Of a stretch of DNA of 64,000 bases, positions 28,230-36,577 are shown in pieces. Source of the stretch: Lysobacter silvisoli (GTDB lineage: Bacteria > Pseudomonadota > Gammaproteobacteria > Xanthomonadales > Xanthomonadaceae); the NCBI RefSeq assembly GCF_003382365.1, contig NZ_QTSU01000001.1, positions 1,736,001-1,800,000 of the forward strand. Direction: 5' to 3'. The position numbers and the translations under genes are program-made. Every line of letters starts with the position of its first letter. Positions within the stretch are counted from its first letter, which is position 1. The notes under the pieces are model-generated. The model was not told the DNA's origin, did no database searches, and was given only the letters and a program-made list of their open reading frames with translations.

Positions 28230-28634
28230 ATGTCCAAGCAGATCAAGAAACCCGTCGCCCTCGCGCTCGGCGCCGCCCTGGTAGGCGGTATCGGCCTGTC
28301 GTCGTCCGCCTTCGCCATGAGCGACCTCGCCCAGGGCTACGTGCTGGGTGCGCAGCAGGCGCAGACGGCCGAGAAGGCCGCCGATGCCAAGGCCACCGAC
28401 GCCAAGGCCGCCGAAGGCAAGTGCGGCGCCGACAAGAAGACCGGCGAAGGCAGCTGCGGCGCCGACAAGGACAAGAAGCACGCCGAGGGCAAGTGCGGCG
28501 AAGGCAAGTGCGGCGCCGACAAGAAGAAGGCCGGCGAAGGCAAGTGCGGTGAAGGCAAGTGCGGCGCCGACAAGGACAAGAAGAAGGCCGGTGAAGGCAA
28601 GTGCGGCGAAGGCAAGTGCGGTGGCTCGGTCTGA
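28230..28634 (+). CDS. hvfA: HvfA/bufferin-type cysteine-rich RiPP precursor
   Basis: 134 residues. A signal peptide occupies 1-29 (SSSAFA end), followed by the conserved [11 protein letters not shown] segment and an Ala/Lys/Asp-rich linker. Then come eight pentapeptides, each with one Cys: EGKCG seven times and EGSCG once. They occur as two singles and then three [10 protein letters not shown] pairs spaced by ADK-rich linkers. All eight Cys lie in these motifs. In Haemophilus HvfA the cysteines of EGKCG repeats are converted by HvfB/HvfC into copper-binding oxazolone/thioamide groups; related bufferins carry thiooxazoles. By analogy this is an exported, modified copper buffer. The ATG at 28230 has GGAGA eight bases upstream; an ATG at 28215 is also in frame. 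Confidence 0.88.
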   Translation: MSKQIKKPVALALGAALVGGIGLSSSAFAMSDLAQGYVLGAQQAQTAEKAADAKATDAKAAEGKCGADKKTGEGSCGADKDKKHAEGKCGEGKCGADKKKAGEGKCGEGKCGADKDKKKAGEGKCGEGKCGGSV

Positions 28635-28644
28635 GCCACGCGCC

Positions 28645-29502
28645 ATGGACGGCGCGCGTCCGCTGAATGCGGACGCCGTCGGACTGGGCTTGCGGCGGGC
28701 CCTGCTGGGCCCGCTGCGGTCGGCCGCGGCCGGCGATTTCGATTTCCTGGAATTGGCGCCGGAGAACTGGATCGGCGTCGGCGGTCGCTACGGCGAGGCC
28801 CTGCGCGAGCTGTCCGCGCGCCACCCGCTGGTCTGCCACGGCCTGTCGCTGTCGCTGGGCGGCACCGCGCCGCTGGACGAAACCTTCCTGATCCGCGTGC
28901 GCCGCTTCCTCGACCAGCATCAGGTGCGCTGCTACAGCGAGCACCTGAGCTATTGCAGCGACGACGGCCACCTCTACGACCTGCTGCCCATCCCCTTCAC
29001 CGAGGAGGCGGTGCACCACGTGGCCGCGCGCATCCGCCGCACCCAGGACATCGTCGGCCGGCGCATCGCCATCGAGAACACCTCGACCTACGCCCATCCA
29101 CACCAGGAGATGAGCGAGATCGACTTCACCAACGCGGTCCTGGCCGAGGCCGACTGCGACCTGCTGCTGGACGTCAACAACGTCTACGTCAACGCGATCA
29201 ACCACCGCTACGACGCCAGCGCCTTCCTGGCCGCGCTGCCGGGCGAGCGCATCGCCTACATCCATGTCGCCGGCCATTACGACGAGGCCGAGGACCTGAA
29301 GATCGACACCCACGGCGCGCCGGTCAAGGACGCGGTGTGGGCGTTGCTGGGCGAGGCCTACCGCCGTTTCGGCGCGCGCCCGACCCTGCTGGAACGCGAC
29401 TTCAATTTCCCGCCCTACGCCGAGCTGGTGGCCGAGCTGGACACCGTGCGCGCGGTGCTGCGCGAGCATGCGCCCACGCAGGCGCGCCAGGCCCATGGCT
29501 GA
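28645..29502 (+). CDS. hvfB: DUF692 multinuclear non-heme iron oxidase (precursor-modifying)
   Basis: 285 residues, TIM-barrel fold of DUF692. Expected metal ligands are visible: [43 protein letters not shown] and a C-terminal DTHG...LLERDFN. Enzymes of this family use two or three iron ions and oxygen to oxidise peptide cysteines. The gene starts 10 bases after the precursor gene and its 3' end overlaps the partner gene. The ATG at 28645 lacks a strong ribosome binding site; a GTG at 28621 inside the precursor gene is an alternative start. Confidence 0.9.
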   Translation: MDGARPLNADAVGLGLRRALLGPLRSAAAGDFDFLELAPENWIGVGGRYGEALRELSARHPLVCHGLSLSLGGTAPLDETFLIRVRRFLDQHQVRCYSEHLSYCSDDGHLYDLLPIPFTEEAVHHVAARIRRTQDIVGRRIAIENTSTYAHPHQEMSEIDFTNAVLAEADCDLLLDVNNVYVNAINHRYDASAFLAALPGERIAYIHVAGHYDEAEDLKIDTHGAPVKDAVWALLGEAYRRFGARPTLLERDFNFPPYAELVAELDTVRAVLREHAPTQARQAHG

Positions 29503-30280
29503 GCCGCAGCACGAAGCGCCCGCGCGCCTGCGCGCGCAGCAGTTCGAACTGACCCGGCACCTGCGCGATCCCAGCGCCAGCCCGGCGCCGTCCGGCATCG
29601 AGGAACGGCGCCTGGAGATCTACCGCGGCCTGCTGTTCAACAACGTGCTGGGCCTGCTGTCGGGCAACTTTCCGGTGATCGCCGAGCTGCTGGGCGAGGA
29701 CGACTGGGCCACGCTGGTGCGCGACTTCTATCGCGACCACCGTTGCCACACGCCGCTGTTTCCGGAGCTGGCGCGCGAGTTCCTGCGCTATCTTGAAGAC
29801 CGCGACACCCTGCCCTATGCCTTCCTGCCGGAACTGGCGCACTACGAGTGGGTGGAACTGGCGCTGCAGATGTCCGAGGCGCAGCCCGCCGACGCCATCG
29901 ACGGCGGCGCCGACCTGCTCGAGGCCGCGCCGGCGCTATCGCCGCTGGCCTGGGCGCTGGCCTATGCCTGGCCGGTGCACCGCATCGGCCCGGACTACCG
30001 GCCCGACGCGCCACCGCCGCAGCCGACCTTGCTGCTGCTGCGCCGCGAGGCCGACGGCGAGGTGCGGTTCTCCGAACTGAGCCCGCTGGCCTACCGCCTG
30101 ATCGAACGCCTGAGCGAATCGCCGCAGCTCAGCGGCCGCGAGCAACTGCGCGCGCTGGCGGCCGAGGCCGGCAGCGACGACGTCGAGGGCTTCGTGATCC
30201 AGGGCCACGCGCTGTTGCAGCAGATGCGCGCCAGCGGCGCGATCTTGGGCGGCGCGATCTTCGATAGCGCGAACCCTTAG
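29495..30280 (+). CDS. hvfC: DUF2063 partner protein of the DUF692 enzyme
   Basis: 261 residues. The N-terminal DUF2063 domain is clear: [53 protein letters not shown]. The C-terminal half is a winged-helix-like domain. In characterised systems this protein binds the precursor leader and presents it to the DUF692 enzyme. The ATG at 29495 overlaps the end of the DUF692 gene by eight bases, implying a coupled pair. Confidence 0.9.
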   Translation: MAEPQHEAPARLRAQQFELTRHLRDPSASPAPSGIEERRLEIYRGLLFNNVLGLLSGNFPVIAELLGEDDWATLVRDFYRDHRCHTPLFPELAREFLRYLEDRDTLPYAFLPELAHYEWVELALQMSEAQPADAIDGGADLLEAAPALSPLAWALAYAWPVHRIGPDYRPDAPPPQPTLLLLRREADGEVRFSELSPLAYRLIERLSESPQLSGREQLRALAAEAGSDDVEGFVIQGHALLQQMRASGAILGGAIFDSANP

Positions 30281-30341
30281 GCCCGGTCGGCGCCTCTATG
30301 GGAAAAGCGCCGGCGGTTCCGGCGCGTTCCGAGAGACCGCT

Positions 30342-30992
30342 ATGCCGTCCCTGTTCCGCTGCGCCGCGTCCCTGCGCGACCGCCTCGAAGGCCTAGGCGC
30401 CTGGACCGCGCCGCTGGGCCTGCGCCTGATCCTGGCCTGGGAGTTCTACGAATCCGGCCGCGAAAAACTGCACGGGGAAAACTGGTTCGGCGACGTAATG
30501 GCCGCGTTCCCGTTCCCGTTCGACCGCGTGCCGGCGAACCTGAGCTGGAGCCTGGCGACATGGTTCGAGTTGATCGGCGGCATCGCCCTGCTGCTGGGCC
30601 TGGGCACGCGCGTGTTCGCCGCCGCGCTGTTCGTGCTGACCGTGGTCGCGATCGCCGCCGTGCACTGGCCGCAGGACTGGATGGGCCTGAGCCAGCTCGC
30701 CCAGGGCTATGCGATCACCGACCAGGGTGCGGGCAACTACAAGCTGCCGCTGCTGTTCCTGGTCATGCTGTGGCCGCTGATCCTGCGCGGCCCCGGCCGG
30801 CTCAGCCTGGACGCGCTGATCGCCCGCCGCGGCGCGCTGCCGCAACCGCAGGCCGACACCCTGGCCTGGGGCGTGGCCGCGGCGCTGTTCGGCGCGGTCG
30901 CGGCGATGCTGCTGCCGCTGCCCGGCCTGGTGCTGGCCGCCGCCGGCCTGGCGCTGCTGGCGGCGCAGGCCCTGCGCCGCCACACACGTTGA
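30342..30992 (+). CDS. DoxX-family membrane protein of the Hvf/bufferin-type cluster
   Basis: 216 residues with about five hydrophobic helices. The N-terminal half is DoxX-like ([57 protein letters not shown]). DoxX-like proteins are common fourth members of DUF692/DUF2063 clusters; their role is unclear, perhaps membrane electron transfer or export. The C-terminal two helices (about 170-212) extend the usual DoxX length. It lies 61 bases after the DUF2063 gene. Confidence 0.82.
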   Translation: MPSLFRCAASLRDRLEGLGAWTAPLGLRLILAWEFYESGREKLHGENWFGDVMAAFPFPFDRVPANLSWSLATWFELIGGIALLLGLGTRVFAAALFVLTVVAIAAVHWPQDWMGLSQLAQGYAITDQGAGNYKLPLLFLVMLWPLILRGPGRLSLDALIARRGALPQPQADTLAWGVAAALFGAVAAMLLPLPGLVLAAAGLALLAAQALRRHTR

Positions 30993-31106
30993 ACGCCCCA
31001 CTCCCGTCCTCGTCCCCGCGCTTGCGGACGCGGGCGGGGGTGCGGGCACCGCCCGTGCGACCGCCGCGCCGCAGGCCCGATACGCGCGTCTGCTAGGCTT
31101 TCACGC

Positions 31107-31748
31107 ATGACCGATGCCGGCCCCGCCTCCTCCACCGCTGTGGCTCCACTGCGTTTGAACACCCGATTCCGCGGCTTCCTGCCGGTCGTGGTCGATGTCG
31201 AAACCGGGGGTTTCGACTGGAACCGCCATGCCCTGCTGGAAATCGCGGTGCTGCCGCTGGAGCTGGACGAGCACGGCCAGCTGATCCCCGGCATCACCAC
31301 CAGCGCGCACGTGGTGCCCGCGCCGGGCACCCTGATCGACCCCAAGTCGCTGGAAATCACCGGCATCGACATCGACCACCCCTTCCGCGACGCCAAGCCC
31401 GAACGCGCGGCGCTGGAAGCGGTGTTCGCGCCGGTGCGCGAGGCCTGCAAGCGCCACGGCTGCCAGCGCGCGATCCTGGTCGGCCACAACGCCCACTTCG
31501 ACCTCAACTTCCTCAACGCCGCCGTCGCCCGCAGCGGCCACAAGCGCAACCCCTTCCACCCTTTCAGCGTGTTCGACACCGTGACCCTGGGCGGCCTGGC
31601 CTACGGCCAGACCGTGCTCGCGCGTGCGGTGCAGGCCGCGGGCTTCCACTGGAACGCCGAAGAGGCGCACTCGGCCGTGTACGACGCCGAGCGCACCGCG
31701 GAGCTGTTTTGCAAGGTGGTCAATGCCTGGCCGGCGCCGGTGGGCTGA
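31107..31748 (+). CDS. rnt: ribonuclease T
   Basis: 213 residues. DEDDh exonuclease fold with Asp30 and Glu32 in VDVETGG, Asp132 in [10 protein letters not shown], His188 in [13 protein letters not shown] and Asp193. RNase T trims the 3' CCA ends of tRNA and matures 5S and 23S rRNA. Length and motifs match the E. coli enzyme (215 residues). It is convergent with the acetyltransferase gene. Confidence 0.96.
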   Translation: MTDAGPASSTAVAPLRLNTRFRGFLPVVVDVETGGFDWNRHALLEIAVLPLELDEHGQLIPGITTSAHVVPAPGTLIDPKSLEITGIDIDHPFRDAKPERAALEAVFAPVREACKRHGCQRAILVGHNAHFDLNFLNAAVARSGHKRNPFHPFSVFDTVTLGGLAYGQTVLARAVQAAGFHWNAEEAHSAVYDAERTAELFCKVVNAWPAPVG

Positions 31749-31763
31749 TCCCGTCGGTGGCGC

Positions 31764-32201
31764 TTATTGCGGCAAAAACGCCATGTGGATCAGCGGAAAA
31801 TGCCGCCCCTGCGCATCGGTCTCCGAGCGCCCGGTATCGACGAAGCCATAGCGCCGGTAGAAACCGTGCGCCTGCGGGTTTTGTTCGTTGACGTCGACGG
31901 TCAAGGCGCCGTGCAGGGCGCGCGCGTGATCCAGCAGGCGCGTGCCGATGCCGCGGCCGCGCAGCAACGGGTCCAGGAACAGCATTTCCACTTGCGCGCC
32001 GGCCAGGCCGATGAAGCCGGCGACGGCGTCTGCGTCTTCGTATACCCAGACTTCGACCGCATCCAGATAGACGTCGCGCACCTGCGGCAGCAGTTCGGCG
32101 ATGTCGGCCTCGCCGAGGAAGTCGTGGGTGGCGCGGACCGAATGCTCCCAGATCTGCACCAGGCGCGCGCGGTCGCTGCGTTCGGCGCGGCGTATCGTCA
32201 T
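31764..32201 (-). CDS. GNAT family N-acetyltransferase
   Basis: 145 residues. The acetyl-CoA-binding motif A is LRGRGIGTRLLDHA, followed by LTVDVNEQNPQAHGFYRRYG and a C-terminal GRHFPLIHMAF as in E. coli YjaB-like proteins. Substrate unknown. It lies 56 bases downstream of the guanidinium exporter gene on the same strand, with a strong hairpin in between, so it could be partly read from the riboswitch-controlled transcript. Confidence 0.85.
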   Translation of the reverse strand: MTIRRAERSDRARLVQIWEHSVRATHDFLGEADIAELLPQVRDVYLDAVEVWVYEDADAVAGFIGLAGAQVEMLFLDPLLRGRGIGTRLLDHARALHGALTVDVNEQNPQAHGFYRRYGFVDTGRSETDAQGRHFPLIHMAFLPQ

Positions 32202-32216
32202 GGCGTTCTCGCTGAA

Positions 32217-32247
32217 GCTCCGGCGCGATACGGTATCGCGCCGGAGC
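32217..32247 (-). terminator. strong hairpin between gdx and the acetyltransferase
   Basis: GCTCCGGCGCGATA pairs with TATCGCGCCGGAGC, a 14-bp stem with a 3-base loop. Only two T residues follow on the minus strand, so termination may be partial. Confidence 0.45.
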
Positions 32248-32257
32248 GGGTTGCGCG

Positions 32258-32575
32258 TTACGGCGTGGCCAGCTTCAAGCCGACCAGGCCGGCCACGATC
32301 AGTACGATGCTGCCCGCGCGCAAGGCGTTCATCGGCTCGTCGAACAGGAGGGTGCCCAGGATCACCGTGCCCACCGCGCCCACGCCCACCCAGATCGCGT
32401 AGGCCGTGCCCACCGGCAGCGACTTCATCGCCAGGCCCAGCAGGCCCACGCTGATCGCCATCGCCGCGACCGTGCCCACGGACGGCCACAGGCGGGTGAA
32501 ACCCTCGGTGTACTTGAGGCCGATCGCCCAGCCCACTTCGAACAGGCCGGCGAGAATCAGCAGGATCCAGGGCAT
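32258..32575 (-). CDS. gdx: SMR-family guanidinium exporter (Gdx/SugE)
   Basis: 105 residues with four membrane helices, the standard SMR size. The membrane-embedded Glu is in [19 protein letters not shown], the form typical of the SugE/Gdx branch that exports guanidinium in exchange for protons, rather than the EmrE multidrug branch. A guanidine-II riboswitch directly upstream supports this strongly. The ATG at 32575 gives the usual MPWILLI start; the frame is open further upstream through the riboswitch. Confidence 0.93.
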   Translation of the reverse strand: MPWILLILAGLFEVGWAIGLKYTEGFTRLWPSVGTVAAMAISVGLLGLAMKSLPVGTAYAIWVGVGAVGTVILGTLLFDEPMNALRAGSIVLIVAGLVGLKLATP

Positions 32576-32593
32576 GACGGAACTCCCATGTCG

Positions 32594-32676
32594 ATGGGGC
32601 CGTCCCCTTGCGAAACGCGCGCCGCATCGTATGGCCATGGCGGCCGGGCTGCGCGGACCCGAGTCGTCTCGGGTCG
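32594..32676 (-). ncRNA. guanidine-II (mini-ykkC) riboswitch
   Basis: On the minus strand two hairpins carry ACGR tetraloops, the defining feature of the class. P1 is GACCCGAG-ACGA-CTCGGGTC (32675-32656). P2 is GGGG-ACGG-CCCC (32607-32596), 48 bases later and about 20 bases before the gdx start. In this class guanidinium makes the two loops kiss, which exposes the ribosome binding site. A TATAAT -10 box lies 7 bases upstream of P1 (32683-32688). Confidence 0.9.
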
Positions 32677-32682
32677 AGGGCC

Positions 32683-32688
32683 ATTATA
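32683..32688 (-). promoter_or_regulatory. -10 box of the riboswitch-gdx transcript
   Basis: A perfect TATAAT on the minus strand in an otherwise GC-rich area, 7 bases before the first riboswitch hairpin, which is where the transcript should begin. No good -35 was found at the right distance. Confidence 0.6.
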
Positions 32689-32774
32689 AGGGCGTGCCCG
32701 CGCCCGTGAGCGCGGAGCCGGGCGCCGGGTCAGCGGGGGGTTCATTGCCTGCCGGCGTGCGCTGGGAGCGCGAC

Positions 32775-33536
32775 TCAACGGCTGCGCTGGCGCACCGCTT
32801 CGAACAGGGTCACGCCCGCGGCCACGGATACGTTCAGGCTCTCCACCGCCGCGCCTTCGGCCGCGCCGCCGGGCATGGGGATCTTGACCAGCTGGTCGCA
32901 GTTCTCGCGGGTCAGGCGGCGCAGGCCGTCGGCTTCGCCGCCGAGCACCAGGCCGACGTTGCCGCGCAGGTCCAGGTCGTAGAGCGAGGCTTCGGCTTCG
33001 CCGGCCAGGCCGTACAGCCACACGCCCAGCTGCTGCAGCTCGCGCAGGCTGCGCGCCAGGTTGGTGACCGGAATGATCGGAATGCTGTCGGCGGCGCCGG
33101 CCGAGGTCTTGCGCACGGTGGCGTTGATCTGCACCGCGCGGTCTTTGGGAATGATGACGACCGTGACCCCGGCCGCGGCCGCGCTGCGCAGGCAGGCGCC
33201 CAGGTTGTGCGGGTCCTGCACGCCGTCGAGCACCAGCACCAAGGCGCGGCCCTCGGCGCCTTCGACCAGGCCCTGCAGTTCGCTTTCGCCCCAGGTCTTG
33301 GCCGCGGCGTAACGCGCCACCGCGCCCTGGTGGCGCAGGCCGCCGGCCACGCCGTCCAGCGCCTGCCCCGCGACCCGGCGCACATCGATGCCGGCACGGC
33401 GCGCGTTGCTTTCGATCTCGGCCAGGCGCGGGTTCTTGGCGCCGGCTTCGATCAGCACTTCGCGCACGTTGTCGGCATCGTGCTCGATCGCCGCCGAGAC
33501 TGCGTTGATGCCGGCGATCCATTGTTTCTGGCTCAT
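32775..33536 (-). CDS. rlmB: 23S rRNA (guanosine-2'-O-) methyltransferase
   Basis: 253 residues, a SPOUT-class enzyme that methylates G2251 in the 23S rRNA P-loop. Motif 1 is DPHNLGACLRSA, motif 2 LVLGGEADGLRRL and motif 3 ends SLNVSVAAGVTLFEAVRQR. Motif 3 reads IPMPGGAAEGAAVESLNVS, about six residues longer than the E. coli IPMAGSVSSLNVS. An N-terminal substrate-binding domain covers residues 1-80. It lies about 130 bases downstream of rnr on the same strand, an association seen in many proteobacteria. Confidence 0.94.
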   Translation of the reverse strand: MSQKQWIAGINAVSAAIEHDADNVREVLIEAGAKNPRLAEIESNARRAGIDVRRVAGQALDGVAGGLRHQGAVARYAAAKTWGESELQGLVEGAEGRALVLVLDGVQDPHNLGACLRSAAAAGVTVVIIPKDRAVQINATVRKTSAGAADSIPIIPVTNLARSLRELQQLGVWLYGLAGEAEASLYDLDLRGNVGLVLGGEADGLRRLTRENCDQLVKIPMPGGAAEGAAVESLNVSVAAGVTLFEAVRQRSR

Positions 33537-33610
33537 GGGGGTTCCGAAAACGGGGTTGGGGCTAGGCGGAGAATTCTAAGCTACTGGCGTCCGACCGGCC
33601 CGACGGCAGC

Positions 33611-33645
33611 AGTCCCCCCTCTTTGAAAAAGGGGGCTAGGCGCGC
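33611..33645. repeat. intergenic palindrome family A copy between rnr and rlmB
   Basis: TCCCCCCTCTTTGAAAAAGG followed by GGGCTAGG: the same C-run, TTTGAAAAAGGGGG and CTAGG parts as at 4963-5010 and 44785-44812. Confidence 0.65.
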
Positions 33646-33663
33646 CCCCCCGGGCCCAGTGCC

Positions 33664-36135
33664 TCAGTACTTCTGCTTCACCCGCTTGGCCGGCAGCCCA
33701 CGCGGCGGCGGCGGCTTCACGCCGCGCTCCTCGACCAGGCGGAAGTCGATCTTGCGGTCTTCCACGCTGGCCTTCATCACCACGATCGACACCCGGTCGC
33801 CCAGGCGGAACTCGCGACCCGTGCGCTCGCCCTGCAAAGTCTTGCGGATCGGGTCGAAGTGGTAATAGTCGTGCGGCAGCTGGGTCACGTGGATCAGGCC
33901 GTTGACCTTGGATTCGTCCAGTTCGACGAACAGGCCGAAGCTGGTCACGCCGCTGATCGTGCCCTCGAACTCGCCGCCCACGTGCTTTTCCATCCACGCG
34001 GCGCGGTAACGCTCGTCGACCTCGCGTTCGGCCTCGTCGGCGCGGCGCTCGCGCTCGGAGCACTGCAGCGCCAGCGCGGCCATCTCGCGCGGCGAATACA
34101 CGAAACGGTCCGGGCGCTGGCCGCCGATCGCGTGCTTGATCGCGCGGTGCACCAGCAAGTCGGGATAGCGGCGGATCGGCGAGGTGAAGTGGGCGTAGGC
34201 CTCCAGCGCCAGGCCGAAGTGGCCCACGTTCTGCGGCGCGTACACCGCCAGGCTCTGGCTGCGCAGCAGCACCGATTCGATCAGGGCCGCGTCGGGGCGC
34301 TCGCGCACCTTCTTCAGCAACGCGGTGAAGTCGCGCGGCTGCACCTGCGCCCACGGCGGCATGCGCAGCTTGAACTCCTTGAGGAACTCCTCCAGGTCCG
34401 CGTACTTCTGTTCCGGCGGGCGCTCGTGGATGCGGAACGGCGCCGGCACCTCGGCCTGGATCAGGAACTTGGCCGCCTCGACATTGGCGGCGATCATGCA
34501 TTCCTCGATCAGCTTGTGCGCGTCGTTGCGCTGGAGCATGCCGGCCTGCACCACTTCGCCGCGTGCGTCCAGCACGAAGCGGACCTCGCTGGATTCGAAC
34601 TCGATCGCGCCGCGGCGCTGGCGCGCCTTCAGCAGCACCTGGAACAGCTGGTGCAGGCGCTGCACCTGCGGCAGCAGCGAGCCGATCACGCCCAGCGCTT
34701 CGTCGCGCTCCTGCTCGGGGATGCCCTCGCCCACCGCGTTCCAGACCTGGGTGTAGGTCAGGCGCGCGTGCGAGTTCATCACCGCTTCGTAGAACTTGGA
34801 ATGGCTGACCAGGCCATCGCGGTCCACCTGCATGTCGCAGACGAAGCACAGCCGGTCGACCTTGGGCTTGAGCGAGCAGATGCCGTTGGACAGCGTCTCC
34901 GGCAGCATCGGCACCACGAAACCGGGGAAGTAGACCGAGGTCGCGCGGCGCGTGGCTTCCTCGTCCAGCGGCGTGCCCGGGCGCACGTAGTGCGAGACGT
35001 CGGCGATGGCCACCACCAGGCGGAAGCCGTCGCGGTTGGGCTCGCAATAGACTGCGTCGTCGAAGTCCTTGGCGTCTTCGCCATCGATGGTCACCAGCGG
35101 CATCGCGCGCAGGTCCACGCGTTGCGCGGCGACCTCCGGCGGCACCGTCAGCGGCACCGCCGCAGCCTCGTCCAGCACCGACTGCGGGAACTCGTGCGGC
35201 AGCTCGTGGCCGTGGATCGCGGCCTGCACCGCCAGCGAGGCGGTCAGGCGTTCGCCCAGCACCGTCAGCACGCGGCCGATCGGCGGCCGTTTCGGGTCGG
35301 GCGCCTGCAGCAGTTCGCACACCACCAACTGGCCGTTGCTAGCGTCCATGCGCGCATCGGGCGGAATCTGCACGTTACGCTGGATGCGGCGGTCGTCGGG
35401 CACCACGTAGCTGATGCCCGACTCCAGCACGAAGCGGCCGATCAAGCGGTTGAGGCGGCGCTCCAGCACTTCGACGATGGCGCCTTCGCGGCGGCCGCGG
35501 CGGTCCACGCCGGTCACGCTGGCCAGCACGCGATCGCCGTGCATGGCCTTGCGCATCTCGAACGGCGGCAGGAACAGGTCGTCGCCGCCGCCGGATTCCG
35601 GACGCAGGAAGCCGAAGCCGTCGGGGTTGGCGATGACCACGCCGGCGATCAGGTCCATGCGCGCGGCGGGCGCGAATTCGCCCTTGCGGTTCTGCAGCAG
35701 CTGGCCTTCGCGCAGCATCGCCGCCAGGCGCTTGCCCAGCGCATCGGCGCGGTCGGGCGCGCTCAGGCCCAGGGTCTGCGCCAGTTCCTCGGCGCGCATC
35801 GGGCCGTCGGCGGAGGACAGCAACTGCAGGATGGCCTCGCGGCTGGCGATGGGCTGCTCGTAGCGCGCCGCTTCGCGTTCGGCGTAGGGATCGTGATACG
35901 CCGGCGGCGCGCCGTGCGGGCGCGGCGACGGCGCCGCGGCTTTGCGCGCGGGCTTGCCGGACTTGGCCGGCGGGCCGTGCTGCAGGTTCTCGGGCAGCCA
36001 GGCCGGTCGCGGCGCGGCTTTCTTGGTGGCGGTCTTTTTGCCGCCCGCCGGCTTGCTGCCGGCCTTCGCGCCGGCGGCGCGGGTGGTTTTGCCGGGTTTG
36101 CCCCCGGCCGGGCCTTTTTTACTCATGCCCGTCAT
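33664..36135 (-). CDS. rnr: ribonuclease R
   Basis: 823 residues. The order is a Lys/Ala/Pro-rich extension (1-80), a winged helix (about 90-150), cold-shock domains, the RNB catalytic domain (VTIDGEDAKDFDDAVY with the metal-binding Asp residues; TSPIRRYPDLLVHR) and a C-terminal S1 domain (GTISGVTSFGLFVELDE). RNase R degrades structured RNA 3' to 5'. Compared with E. coli the basic low-complexity region is at the N-terminus and the long basic C-terminal tail is missing. The start is either the ATG at 36135 or the one at 36126; neither has a strong ribosome binding site. Confidence 0.95.
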   Translation of the reverse strand: MTGMSKKGPAGGKPGKTTRAAGAKAGSKPAGGKKTATKKAAPRPAWLPENLQHGPPAKSGKPARKAAAPSPRPHGAPPAYHDPYAEREAARYEQPIASREAILQLLSSADGPMRAEELAQTLGLSAPDRADALGKRLAAMLREGQLLQNRKGEFAPAARMDLIAGVVIANPDGFGFLRPESGGGDDLFLPPFEMRKAMHGDRVLASVTGVDRRGRREGAIVEVLERRLNRLIGRFVLESGISYVVPDDRRIQRNVQIPPDARMDASNGQLVVCELLQAPDPKRPPIGRVLTVLGERLTASLAVQAAIHGHELPHEFPQSVLDEAAAVPLTVPPEVAAQRVDLRAMPLVTIDGEDAKDFDDAVYCEPNRDGFRLVVAIADVSHYVRPGTPLDEEATRRATSVYFPGFVVPMLPETLSNGICSLKPKVDRLCFVCDMQVDRDGLVSHSKFYEAVMNSHARLTYTQVWNAVGEGIPEQERDEALGVIGSLLPQVQRLHQLFQVLLKARQRRGAIEFESSEVRFVLDARGEVVQAGMLQRNDAHKLIEECMIAANVEAAKFLIQAEVPAPFRIHERPPEQKYADLEEFLKEFKLRMPPWAQVQPRDFTALLKKVRERPDAALIESVLLRSQSLAVYAPQNVGHFGLALEAYAHFTSPIRRYPDLLVHRAIKHAIGGQRPDRFVYSPREMAALALQCSERERRADEAEREVDERYRAAWMEKHVGGEFEGTISGVTSFGLFVELDESKVNGLIHVTQLPHDYYHFDPIRKTLQGERTGREFRLGDRVSIVVMKASVEDRKIDFRLVEERGVKPPPPRGLPAKRVKQKY

Positions 36136-36233
36136 GGTCGCACATCACCATGAATACGGCGTCGTCGGGCGGTTGCGGGCGCGCATCGTCTCGACGCGTC
36201 GGGCGGCGCCGCGCAAGCACGGAGCCCGAAAAC

Positions 36234-36259
36234 GAAAAACCCCTGATTTCTCAGGGGTT
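36234..36259 (-). terminator. terminator of the tRNA-Leu transcript
   Basis: On the minus strand AACCCCTGA pairs with TCAGGGGTT over a GAAA loop, ending in a TTTTTC run. Confidence 0.9.
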
Positions 36260-36271
36260 CTTCTTGAAGAG

Positions 36272-36356
<85 letters not shown>

Positions 36357-36577
36357 CTACCGCCGCGCCAGCAGCGCTGCGGGAGGCGTATGTTGCGGTG
36401 CGGTGAGGCGGCTGTCAACGGTTTTGTCACAACGCCGGTTCAATGCCCGATCCGGCACAGGCGGCCGCTGCCGCGCCCATCCGGCCGCCGCCCCGCGGCG
36501 CGTCCTCGCACGGGGCGAGCAAGAGCGCGACGCCGGTTAGAATCCCGTCGATCCCTATCGCGAGTGCTTTGCGTTCC

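Noticed and set aside
28243-29598. A long antisense frame with repeated Cys-Arg-Arg across the hvfA region
   Set aside because: It is the mirror of the EGKCG repeat on the other strand and has no independent support.
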